A DNA stretch of 64,000 nucleotides from Lachnoclostridium sp. UBA1175 (lineage in GTDB: Bacteria; Bacillota; Clostridia; Lachnospirales; Lachnospiraceae). Below are positions 54,675 to 63,060 of the stretch, one piece after another. The notes under the pieces were generated by a model. That model had not been told where the DNA came from. It did no database searches and worked only from the letters and a program-made list of their open reading frames with translations. Within the stretch, counting starts at the first letter, position 1; every line of letters starts with the position of its first letter. The stretch covers positions 1 through 64,000 of the forward strand of contig DBYX01000015.1 in assembly GCA_002311665.1 (NCBI GenBank), written 5' to 3'. A program made the position numbers and the translations under genes.

Positions 54675-56519
54675 TTATCGTCTGCGGAAAATCCTGCCGT
54701 AATCCTTGATGATGATCAACACGGAGATGATCACGAAAGGAATCGCAATGATCCGCACATTCTTCGAAATGATCGGTTTGATGACGACCGAACCGAGTCC
54801 CAGGATCTTGCACACCACCCAGGACAGGCCGAACGCAAGACCGCACGCGAACACGAAGAGCACTGCAAGTTCCGCGAGGAACAGAAGGATGATCTCCAGC
54901 TTCGTGTTGCCGGTCAGGATCAGTGTCGTATAGTAGTCGGAACCCTTGAAGAACTTGTACACCAGGTACAGAAGCAGAAGCACGATGCACACGAAATATC
55001 CGATGGAATCGATCTTCGTCAGCTTCTTCGGGATCTCGCGGATGTTCTCGCGGTAGATCACGCTGCCCGGCTCGTCCGCCTCCTTCACCTGATAGGAGGA
55101 GGTGCGCTCAAGCTTCGGGTTGTCCTTCTGGTAATTCTCCCAGGCGCCCTCAAGGATTTTCTCAAGCGTCTGCTCCGCCTCGTCCGCCGTCTTGATCGTC
55201 TCGCGGATCAGACCGCTGTTCTTCTTGACCAGAAGACGGAACAGAAGGGTGCGCTGCTCCACCTGAAGCCCGCTCTCGTCCTCCTTCTCGCCCTCGCCGG
55301 ACTCGCTCTTGTTCTCGCCGTCCGTCGTTGCCGTCTCGTTCTTCTTGATGCCGATCACGATATAATCATCGAGGTTGATCGTCTTGCCGTCCAGCTCGTA
55401 CGTCTCTCCCTCCGGAATGAAACCGTTGCAGATGACAAGCTTCTGACCGTCGTACTTCGTCATCGCCTGCAGGTTCTTGCCGAGGATCATGAGCGATGCC
55501 GCGTTGTAACTGTTTCCGAAAAATGCAGCTACCGAGGTGCCGGAAGGCTTCAGCTTCCGGAACTGCTTTAACCACTCCGGTACCGCGTCCATGGTCTCCA
55601 TGAGCGCGTCGATATCCTCGTCCTTGAGCCAGAGGCACTTGACCGCAGTATATGTCGTTCCGCTGCGCTCCATCGTCGGCTGGCTTGTTTCCGTATCCTT
55701 GAAATTCTCCTTCGAGCCAACCTGCGATTCCTGCAGATAGAGCGGGTCGGTATTGGTCGGCATATCCGAGGGATCCTCTCCCGTATAAAGGTTGGAGAGG
55801 TCGAGCAACGGGCAGATCACACGATAGTTCAGGTTCACTGTCTCGCCGCCGATCACCACCGTAGCGCCGGCTGCCATATAACCGAAGACAACGGCCTCCA
55901 CCTTCACGCCCTCCACGCGGAGCGTCAACTCCGTTCCGGGCGGGTAATTCTTCTTAGCGGACGTATCCTCGGCGAAACCCGCGCCGAGCATCACATACAG
56001 CTTGTCCGTATAGCTTGAGTTCGAGAACATCCGTCCCGTGCCGTCCGCCAGCCCGTAGCGGTCCAGCAACTCCTGCGACAGCCACGCGGACTGCACCTTG
56101 CCGTACTTGCCCTTGTCCATCTCGACGACCTTGTTGGCGTCAAGCTTCTCCGTGCCGTATCCGACAACCGCCTGATCCGTGCCGGCGTAATCTTTCACGT
56201 AGATCTCGTCGAGGAAGCCTTCCTCGTACTTCATCCACTCCTGCTGATGCAGTGCACGGTTGATCGTCAGCTCCGCTTGGATATCCACATCCTTCGCGGT
56301 GGCATGCTCCGCATACGTTCCCTTGATGTGGTACTCGTTGTAATCCTTCTCCGTGGCAGTCGCCGGATCCTTGCCCGGAAACGCCTTGTCCAATGACGAC
56401 TGCAGACTCTCCCGGAACAGATACACCGCCGAAACGAGTCCCATGATCACCATCAGCAGAAAGAATATATGTTTTCTCATTCGAAGCGAGTACTTAAACT
56501 CTTTCCAAAACCTTGCCAT
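54675..56519 (-). CDS. ABC permease, FtsX-like with a large outer domain
   Basis: The 614-residue protein has one N-terminal membrane helix (about 18-38), a large outer domain of about 430 residues, then three membrane helices at the C-terminus (about 495-515, 535-560, 580-605). This is the usual layout of a MacB/FtsX-type permease. The outer domain is rich in β-strands and has many charged turns. GGAGG lies just upstream of ATG 56519. It forms a unit with the ATPase downstream, 30 bases apart. The substrate is unknown. The AT-rich 56597-56632 stretch may hold its promoter. Confidence 0.8.
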   Translation of the reverse strand: MARFWKEFKYSLRMRKHIFFLLMVIMGLVSAVYLFRESLQSSLDKAFPGKDPATATEKDYNEYHIKGTYAEHATAKDVDIQAELTINRALHQQEWMKYEEGFLDEIYVKDYAGTDQAVVGYGTEKLDANKVVEMDKGKYGKVQSAWLSQELLDRYGLADGTGRMFSNSSYTDKLYVMLGAGFAEDTSAKKNYPPGTELTLRVEGVKVEAVVFGYMAAGATVVIGGETVNLNYRVICPLLDLSNLYTGEDPSDMPTNTDPLYLQESQVGSKENFKDTETSQPTMERSGTTYTAVKCLWLKDEDIDALMETMDAVPEWLKQFRKLKPSGTSVAAFFGNSYNAASLMILGKNLQAMTKYDGQKLVICNGFIPEGETYELDGKTINLDDYIVIGIKKNETATTDGENKSESGEGEKEDESGLQVEQRTLLFRLLVKKNSGLIRETIKTADEAEQTLEKILEGAWENYQKDNPKLERTSSYQVKEADEPGSVIYRENIREIPKKLTKIDSIGYFVCIVLLLLYLVYKFFKGSDYYTTLILTGNTKLEIILLFLAELAVLFVFACGLAFGLSWVVCKILGLGSVVIKPIISKNVRIIAIPFVIISVLIIIKDYGRIFRRR

Positions 56520-56655
56520 AACAACCTCCGCGCCGCATTGTTGTATGTTAGTCAAATGTTGTGCCCGCGCCCCACAACGGGCAGATACGAACCCATATAA
56601 ATATATATCATCGTTCTTTATATTTCAATCAAACGCGCGCAATCGTAACACAAAC

Positions 56656-56693
56656 TTAACAAATAAACGGCGGGAGCGATATGCCCCCGCCGT
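56656..56693 (-). terminator. metG terminator
   Basis: ACGGCGGG (56667-56674) pairs with CCCGCCGT (56686-56693), followed on the minus strand by TTATTTGTT. It lies just after the metG stop at 56709. Confidence 0.8.
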
Positions 56694-56708
56694 GCGTAAA
56701 ATGGCGTT

Positions 56709-58811
56709 TTACAGTATTTCCGCGCCCGCCGGCATCGTTTTCTCCGGCGTCATCAGCGAAAGATTTCCGTCCGCGTCCTCCGCGCACAGGAGCATGCCTT
56801 CCGACACGATCCCCGCGAGCGTCGCAGGCTTCAGGTTCGCAAGCACCATCACGCGCTTGCCGACCATCTCCGCCGCGCTGTAGTGCTGCTTGATCCCGGA
56901 CACGATCTGAAGCACCTTGCTTCCGACCTGCACCTTCGAGCACAGCAGCTTCTTCGACTTCGGAACCTCCTCGCAGGCAAGGATCTTACCCACGCGGAAC
57001 TGCAGCTTCGCAAAATCATCGTACGCGATCTCCGCCTTCGGCTCCACGTCAATCACCGCCTCCGTCGCCGTATCCGCCGCGCTGTCTCCTGCTGCGACGG
57101 CTGTCTCATTTTTCGCAGAATCCGGTTTTGACGTTGCCGCTGCCGCCGCGATCGGCGTTCCCTGCGGTGTCTTTCCGTGCTTTGCGTAAACCGCTGCCAC
57201 GCGCGCCTGCTCCTCCTCGTACTCGGCCTTCTGCGCCGCACGGATCTCATCGATCTTCGGCGCGATCTCCTTCCAGTCGATGCGGGCAAACAGGATCTCG
57301 GGCGTCTCCGTCACCTTCGTGCCGCTTACGTACAGACCGAACCTGTCAAGCTCCTCGTAGCTTCGGAGCGTTCCGTTCAGCTGCACCGCGATGCGGTCCG
57401 CCGTCTCGGGCAGGAAGCTCTTAAGAAGCGATGCGCCGATCAGGATGGACTCGGTCAGGTTGTACAGAACCTCTGCAAGGCGGTCCTGCTTGGCCTCGTC
57501 CTTCGCGAGCGACCAGGGCGTCGTCTCGTCGATGTATTTGTTGCAGCGCTTGAACAGCGCAAAGATCTCCGTGATCGCATCCGCCACGCGAAGATAGTCC
57601 ATCTTCGCCGCGACGCGCGCCGCCGTGCCGGTCACGACCGCCTTGAGCTCCGCGTCCACGTCCTCCGTGACGCCGGTGCTCTTCACGACACCGTCGAAGT
57701 ACTTGTTGCTCATCGAGATCGTGCGGTTGACGAGGTTGCCGAGCGTGTTTGCAAGGTCGGAGTTCGTGCGCTCCGTCACCAGCTCCCACGTGATCACGCC
57801 GTCGTTGTCGTACGGCATCTCGTGCAGCACAAAATACCGCACCGCATCCAGACCGAACAGATCGATCAGATCGTCCGCATAGATCACGTTGCCCTTCGAC
57901 TTGCTCATCTTGTCACCGCCCTGCAGCAGCCACGGGTGTCCGAACACCTGCTTCGGCAGCGGCAGATCGAGCGACATCAGGAAGATCGGCCAGTAGATCG
58001 TGTGGAAACGGATGATGTCCTTGCCGATCAGGTGAAGGTCTGCGGGCCAGAATTTTCCGAACTGCTCCGTCGAATTGCCGTCCGCGTCATAGCCGATGCC
58101 CGTGATATAGTTCGAGAGCGCGTCAAGCCATACGTACACGACATGCTTGTCGTCGAAATCCACCGGGATGCCCCATTTGAAGGACGATCTCGACACGCAC
58201 AGGTCCTGCAGGCCGGGCAGCAGGAAATTGTTCATCATCTCGTTCTTCCGGCTCTCGGGCTGGATGAATTCGGGATGCGTGTTGATGTACTCGATCAGGC
58301 GATCCGCATACTTGCTCATCTTGAAGAAGTATGCCTCCTCCTTCGCCGGCTGAACCGGCCGCCCGCAGTCCGGGCAGCAGCCGTTCACCAGCTGCGATTC
58401 CGTCCAGAACGACTCACAGGGCGTGCAGTACAATCCCTCGTAGCTGCCCTTGTAAATGTCGCCCTTCTCGTACATTTTGCGGAAAATCTTCTGAATCTGA
58501 AGTCTGTGGTCCGCATCGGTCGTGCGGATAAATTTGTCGTACGAGGTGTTGACTCTGTCCCAGATCCTGCGGATCTCGCCCGCGGTCCGGTCGACAAACT
58601 CCTTCGGCGTCAGCTCCGCCTCGAACGCCTTGATCTCGTTCTTCTGGCCGTGCTCGTCGGTGCCTGTCTGGAAGAACACGTCGTACCCCTGGTAGCGCTT
58701 GAAGCGCGCGATGGCATCCGCCAGGATCGCCTCGTAGGTGTTGCCGATGTGCGGCTTGCCCGACGCGTAAGCGATGGCGGTGGTGATGTAATAGGGTTTC
58801 TTCTCTGCCAT
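56709..58811 (-). CDS. metG: methionyl-tRNA synthetase
   Basis: The 700-residue enzyme has the class I motifs PHIGN (HIGH-type) near residue 20 and KMSKSKGN near residue 305, and a CxxC...CxxC knuckle in CTPCESFW and CCPDCG. An Ala-rich linker (about 555-590) and a C-terminal EMAP/Arc1p-type tRNA-binding domain (about 600-700) follow. It charges tRNA-Met. Expression is controlled by a T-box at 59064-59376, with an extra structured segment between it and the start codon. Confidence 0.98.
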   Translation of the reverse strand: MAEKKPYYITTAIAYASGKPHIGNTYEAILADAIARFKRYQGYDVFFQTGTDEHGQKNEIKAFEAELTPKEFVDRTAGEIRRIWDRVNTSYDKFIRTTDADHRLQIQKIFRKMYEKGDIYKGSYEGLYCTPCESFWTESQLVNGCCPDCGRPVQPAKEEAYFFKMSKYADRLIEYINTHPEFIQPESRKNEMMNNFLLPGLQDLCVSRSSFKWGIPVDFDDKHVVYVWLDALSNYITGIGYDADGNSTEQFGKFWPADLHLIGKDIIRFHTIYWPIFLMSLDLPLPKQVFGHPWLLQGGDKMSKSKGNVIYADDLIDLFGLDAVRYFVLHEMPYDNDGVITWELVTERTNSDLANTLGNLVNRTISMSNKYFDGVVKSTGVTEDVDAELKAVVTGTAARVAAKMDYLRVADAITEIFALFKRCNKYIDETTPWSLAKDEAKQDRLAEVLYNLTESILIGASLLKSFLPETADRIAVQLNGTLRSYEELDRFGLYVSGTKVTETPEILFARIDWKEIAPKIDEIRAAQKAEYEEEQARVAAVYAKHGKTPQGTPIAAAAATSKPDSAKNETAVAAGDSAADTATEAVIDVEPKAEIAYDDFAKLQFRVGKILACEEVPKSKKLLCSKVQVGSKVLQIVSGIKQHYSAAEMVGKRVMVLANLKPATLAGIVSEGMLLCAEDADGNLSLMTPEKTMPAGAEIL

Positions 58812-58902
58812 TTTCGTCCTCCTGCTTGATTGATACTCCTGTCTGGCTCTCCGATACCTTCAGCCGGAATAATACAATTGCGCGCTTTCGTATCATAACC
58901 TC

Positions 58903-59042
58903 GCGAGCAGAGCTCGCTCGGTGTACGTGCGCTCGGTTCTTCCGCCGCGAACTTCGTTCGCTCCCGGTCTTGTCCTTCCGGCTCGCCGGAAACTCTGTTT
59001 CCGCGAGACCGTCAGTCCAATCCCGCCGGCTCCTGCCGGCGG
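58903..59042 (-). other. four hairpins between the T-box and metG
   Basis: Perfect stems with three- or four-base loops occur at 58903-58917 (GCGAGC/GCTCGC), 58947-58961 (GCGAAC/GTTCGC), 58982-59007 (CGGAAAC/GTTTCCG with an outer CTCG/CGAG pair) and 59023-59042 (CCGCCGGC/GCCGGCGG). Centres are about 37-44 bases apart. A competing stem TTCCGG/CCGGAA (58976-58991) excludes part of the third. No gene lies in 58812-59060. Confidence 0.75.
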
Positions 59043-59063
59043 AAGAACTCTCGCTTAGCGCTC

Positions 59064-59376
59064 AAAAGAAAGACTCCCGCCTTGTATAAAGACGAGAGTC
59101 CATGACTTCGTGGTACCACTTTATTTCGCATATCTCTATGCCTCAGCAGCTGCGGAGCAAGCTTCCTCCGCGCGGTCCTCCTGTTGCGCTTCCGGCGCAA
59201 ACCGCACTTCGGTCATTCTCGACAGCCTAGCGCTTTAACGGGCGCACCCGGCGGAACCTAAGCGCTCTCGCGCCTCGCCCCCGCGGCTCCGGGACCATGT
59301 TCGCGATATCGTTCCCCGCACCGTTCTCAGCAACACGGTTTCTCTGTAGCGGATTCGTATCGGTACTCTTCCCTTC
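59064..59376 (-). promoter_or_regulatory. T-box riboswitch, methionine-specific
   Basis: On the minus strand the leader has a stem I with GAACATG, where ATG fits a Met specifier. The conserved antiterminator element GTGGTACCACG (59111-59121) and a terminator stem GACTCTCG / CGGGAGTC followed by TTTCTTTT end it. Uncharged tRNA-Met would block the terminator and let metG be transcribed. The exact stem I borders are approximate. Confidence 0.9.
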
Positions 59377-59403
59377 TTCGCCGAAAAGTATCAGATTGTC
59401 AAC

Positions 59404-59433
59404 AATATACACCCGCCTGCGAAGCATTGTCAA
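59404..59433 (-). promoter_or_regulatory. promoter of the metG leader
   Basis: Perfect TTGACA (59428-59433), 18-bp spacer, TATATT (59404-59409). A second TTGACA lies downstream within the leader, without a clear -10. Confidence 0.75.
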
Positions 59434-59557
59434 CATTTTTCGGCGGGAGGCCTTTATTTTCCGAAAAATTCCGATGCAAATGTCGCGCGGTTTATGTATA
59501 ATGGTTCCGTAAGTCTATGCATTTGCGGTTTGCGCCGCCAGGAGGTTTTCGATCGCT

Positions 59558-60352
59558 ATGGCTCCCTATTCCAACAATTCTTATCCGTATTCCAAGCTTC
59601 GCGGCGGCCATTACCCTTCGCTGATGTGTTTCGGCAACTCGACGATGCTCGGCAGCATCAGGGCGGACTGGATGACCCTGCGAGGCAATCTGGAGGGGAA
59701 CTATGAGCTCCGCGTGGGCACGCTGCGCGCCACCGGCTCGATGCAGGTGCCAAAGCTGAGCGGCAACAACGTCCTGTGGTACGGCAATTCCAAGGCCCGT
59801 TGCAATATGGAGATCGCCCGCGCGCTCTCGTTCAACGACAGCTTCATCGGCGAAGGCTCCATCGTGTGCCCCATCATAAAAATGAACGGCTCCGTCACCC
59901 ACCGCGGGCGCATCACCGCCCAGGACCTGACGGCGAAGGGTGTCCTCTCGCTCGCGATCCTCGAGAGCAACGACATACGTATTGAATTTTCCGAGCGAAG
60001 CAACTGTGCGAGCATCACGGGAAAACGGATCCTCATCACCCGCAGACCGCTCGAAGGCCTGGCCCGCTTCTTTATGCCGCTGATGGACACACAGGACCTG
60101 TTCTTCTACGTGTCGGGCGACATCACGGGCGACTCGGTGTCCCTGGAAAATGTCGTCGCCGACCGGGTGATCGGCAACGACGTCATCATCGGGCCCGGGT
60201 GCCGCATCAACAAAGTCATATACCGTGATCACATATACATCGACGAGGCCGCCTGCGTCGACTGGTACGAGCCGAAGAGCGACGAGGCGGACGGCGAGCT
60301 GAACAATAAGCAGGCCGACGGTGCCGCGAACAACAAACCCGCGGACCGCTGA
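59558..60352 (+). CDS. bactofilin-like polymer-forming protein
   Basis: The 264-residue protein has short Gly-punctuated strands repeating about every 18-22 residues (SMLGSIRADWMTLRGNLEGN-type), as in bactofilins and the Bacillus YhbE/YhbF group. The C-terminal block VIGNDVIIGPGCRINKVIYRDHIYIDE is close to that group, and a polar tail rich in Asn and Asp follows. Bactofilins form filaments that organise the cell envelope. No membrane anchor is visible. A TATAAT lies at 59497-59502 with a weak -35. Confidence 0.65.
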   Translation: MAPYSNNSYPYSKLRGGHYPSLMCFGNSTMLGSIRADWMTLRGNLEGNYELRVGTLRATGSMQVPKLSGNNVLWYGNSKARCNMEIARALSFNDSFIGEGSIVCPIIKMNGSVTHRGRITAQDLTAKGVLSLAILESNDIRIEFSERSNCASITGKRILITRRPLEGLARFFMPLMDTQDLFFYVSGDITGDSVSLENVVADRVIGNDVIIGPGCRINKVIYRDHIYIDEAACVDWYEPKSDEADGELNNKQADGAANNKPADR

Positions 60353-60432
60353 CAGGACAGGCCGGCGGGCGGTTAACGCAGAGGACGCGCCCCCCGATCC
60401 GGGGGACAGACGAAACGAAAGGACCGAGGACT

Positions 60433-61257
60433 ATGCAATCTGCGCCCAGGCAAGCTCTTCTGGATCGGCTGGAACCGCATCTGTGCGACGAAGCGAGGCG
60501 GGCCGAATTTTCCGAAGTGTGCGACCGCACCGAGGGGGAACTGACCGCGACGGGAGGCATCGGCACGCTCGCCGAGAAAACGATCCACTCCGTATTGAAA
60601 CACTTCTATGCCGGCGTTCCCGAGTACGAGGAACGCCGTGTTTTGCCGCCCGCGGGACGCGGGACCGGGTTTGTCGCGGACGTCGCTCGCCCGGACGGCA
60701 TCTTTGAGATACAGACGCGCCACTTCTATCTTCTTAAGAAAAAACTTCATGCATTTCTCGCGGTTTCCCCCGTGACGATCGTCTATCCCGTCGTGTACCG
60801 GAAGACTTTGCGCTGGGTCGACCCCGCGGACGGCACGGTTTCCGCGCCGCGGCGCACCGGCAAGCTGGATTTCGGCTACCGTGTGCTCACCGAGCTATAC
60901 AGCCTCGGCGATATGTTCCCGCGCGACGGTCTCTCCGTGCGCCTTGCTCTCCTCGATGTCGAGGAATTCAAGATGCTCGACGGCTACGGCCCCTCCCGCA
61001 AGATCCGCGCTTCCCGGAGCGACGGTTTCCCGCAGGACCTCGTGGCCGAAGTGGAGCTGCGCAGCCCTACTGACTACGCTTATTTCCTGCCGGAGACGCT
61101 GCCCGGGGAGTTCACCTCCGCCGATTACGCCTCCGCCTGCGTCATCCGCCGCGACCTTGCGCAGGCAAGTGTGCGCGTGTTGTGCGCGCTCGGCGTCCTG
61201 GAGCGCATCGGCACCTCCGGCCGCAACTATGTCTACCGGCGCTCGGTCAACGGCTGA
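60433..61257 (+). CDS. possible nuclease-fold protein with a winged-helix end
   Basis: The 274-residue product has GFVADVARPDGIFEIQTRHFYLLKKKL in the middle (about 75-105). An Asp, then Glu-x-Gln-Thr in neighbouring strands is the pattern of PD-(D/E)xK-like folds, and I recall a similar EIQT family (DUF8091-like) in Clostridia. The end (about 225-270) looks like a winged helix. Function is unknown. A GAGG-type site precedes ATG 60433, 80 bases after the bactofilin-like gene. Confidence 0.6.
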   Translation: MQSAPRQALLDRLEPHLCDEARRAEFSEVCDRTEGELTATGGIGTLAEKTIHSVLKHFYAGVPEYEERRVLPPAGRGTGFVADVARPDGIFEIQTRHFYLLKKKLHAFLAVSPVTIVYPVVYRKTLRWVDPADGTVSAPRRTGKLDFGYRVLTELYSLGDMFPRDGLSVRLALLDVEEFKMLDGYGPSRKIRASRSDGFPQDLVAEVELRSPTDYAYFLPETLPGEFTSADYASACVIRRDLAQASVRVLCALGVLERIGTSGRNYVYRRSVNG

Positions 61258-61287
61258 GCCGCCTCGAGTGGAAGCATCATTTACAAA

Positions 61288-61306
61288 TGTTAAATAATAT
61301 TTAACA
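61288..61306. promoter_or_regulatory. palindrome upstream of the flotillin promoter
   Basis: TGTTAAATA-A-TATTTAACA is a perfect 19-bp palindrome. A TATAAT (61339-61344) lies 32 bases downstream, before the flotillin start. It may be an operator; a weak terminator for the preceding gene is the alternative. Confidence 0.55.
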
Positions 61307-61406
61307 ATTTTCATCTTCCTTTTTACCCCCGCATGATATATAATTGTGGAAACGCAGGCGATCGGAGAGTAGCGCCTGCGGCTTAAAGAAAGGGGGATTT
61401 ACATCC

Positions 61407-62978
61407 ATGTTAGCTTTTCTGTCATTTGTGGATAATCTGACATCGCCTCTGGGCATTGCTCTGATTATCGTTCTGATCGTGGCCGTACTTATCTTTATCG
61501 CCGGTTACGTTAAAGCTCCGCCGGATATGGCTTACATCATTTCCGGTATGAAGCACAAGTCCAAAGTAGTCATCGGACGTGCATCCTTCCGTTTCCCGTT
61601 CTTCGAACGAATGGATAAGCTGAATCTTCGTTTGATCCCGATCGACGTCAAGACCAGCAACGCCGTTCCGACCGCGGACTACATCAACATCAACGTTGAT
61701 GCAACCGTCAATGTTAAGATCAGTAACGAGCCGGACAAGCTTCGTCTCGCAGCCGAGAACTTCCTGAACAAACCCACCGATTACGTAGCTGCGGTAGCGC
61801 GCGAGGTGCTCGAAGGTAACGTTCGTGAGATCGTCGGTAAGATGAAGCTCGAGGAAATGGTTTCCGACCGCCAGAAGTTCGCAAACCTCGTTAAGGAAAA
61901 TGCAGAGCCCGACCTTGCGGCCATGGGTCTCGACATCATCTCCTTCAATGTTCAGAATTTCGTGGACGGCAATGAAGTCATTGAGAACCTCGGTATTGAT
62001 AACATCGTAAAGATCAAGAAGGCAGCTGCGATCGCGCGTGCAGAGTCCGAGAGAGACATCAAGGTCGCTCAGGCAGCGGCGGACAAAGAGTCCAACGACG
62101 CAGCGGTTCTCGCACAGACCGAGATCGCGAAGAAGCAGAACGAACTCGCCATCAAGAAATCCGAGCTGCAGCTCGATGCCGACACCAAGAAGGCTATGGC
62201 CGACGCGGCATACGAGATCCAGAAGGAAGAGCAGCGTAAGACGATCGAGATCACAACGGCCAATGCAAACATTGCCCGTCAGGAGCGCGAGATCGAATTG
62301 CAGGAGAAGGCCGTAGCCGTCAAGGAACGCGCCCTCGAAGCAGAGATCAAGAAGCAGGCGGAAGCCGACAAATATGCTGCACAGCAGAAGGCAGACGCCA
62401 TCCTTTACCAGCGTCAGAAAGACGCCGAAGCCAAGCAGTTTGAGGCACAGCGTGAAGCTGAGGCCCGCAAGGCCCAGGCAGCAGCCGATCGTTTCGCGAA
62501 GGAGCAGGAGGCTGAAGGTATCCGCGCCGTAGGTGAGGCAGAGGCTAAGGCCATCGAGGCCAAGGGTCTTGCCGAGGCTCAGGCGATGGAGAAGAAGGCT
62601 GAGGCGTACGCGAAGTACAACAAGGCCGCAGTTGCCGAGATGATGATCCGGGTACTTCCCGAGATTGCCGCTCAGGTTGCTGCACCTCTTCAGCAGATTG
62701 ACAAGATCACGATCATCGGCGGCGGCGAAGGCGGCGCAAACGGTGTTGATCAGGTGGCCGGCAATGTACCCGTAGTTATGGCCAAGGTATTTGAGTCCAT
62801 GAAACAGGCGACCGGCATCGACCTTGCCAACATCATCAACGCGGAGTCCTACGACGCGAAGGTAAACCGCAACATCAACGTGACCGGCCTGGAGAACGCA
62901 ACGACCATCGTTACGGACGGCAAGACCATCACGGGCGCTGCGGACGACAGCGAGCCGATCCTTCCGGCAACGGAGTGA
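61407..62978 (+). CDS. floT: flotillin-like membrane scaffold protein
   Basis: The 523-residue protein has an N-terminal membrane helix (about 12-33) and an SPFH/band 7 domain (about 40-210) with VPTADYININVDATVNVKI. A long coiled coil rich in Ala, Glu and Lys (about 210-410) follows, with AEAKAIEAKGLAEAQAMEKKAEAYAKY-type flotillin repeats, then a Gly-rich end. Flotillins organise fluid membrane patches. Codon use is less GC-biased than most neighbours. The chosen ATG 61407 has AAGGGGG about ten bases upstream. Confidence 0.95.
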   Translation: MLAFLSFVDNLTSPLGIALIIVLIVAVLIFIAGYVKAPPDMAYIISGMKHKSKVVIGRASFRFPFFERMDKLNLRLIPIDVKTSNAVPTADYININVDATVNVKISNEPDKLRLAAENFLNKPTDYVAAVAREVLEGNVREIVGKMKLEEMVSDRQKFANLVKENAEPDLAAMGLDIISFNVQNFVDGNEVIENLGIDNIVKIKKAAAIARAESERDIKVAQAAADKESNDAAVLAQTEIAKKQNELAIKKSELQLDADTKKAMADAAYEIQKEEQRKTIEITTANANIARQEREIELQEKAVAVKERALEAEIKKQAEADKYAAQQKADAILYQRQKDAEAKQFEAQREAEARKAQAAADRFAKEQEAEGIRAVGEAEAKAIEAKGLAEAQAMEKKAEAYAKYNKAAVAEMMIRVLPEIAAQVAAPLQQIDKITIIGGGEGGANGVDQVAGNVPVVMAKVFESMKQATGIDLANIINAESYDAKVNRNINVTGLENATTIVTDGKTITGAADDSEPILPATE

Positions 62979-63000
62979 TCGCACGATCAACCAAACATCA

Positions 63001-63031
63001 AAGGCAGGTCCCGAGGGGCCTGCCTTTTTTG
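63001..63031 (+). terminator. flotillin terminator
   Basis: AAGGCAGGTCCC (63001-63012) pairs with GGGGCCTGCCTT (63015-63026), then TTTTG. It also faces the convergent gene at 63061. Confidence 0.85.
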
Positions 63032-63060
63032 TTGTACTGTATGCTTTTGTGACACGACAC

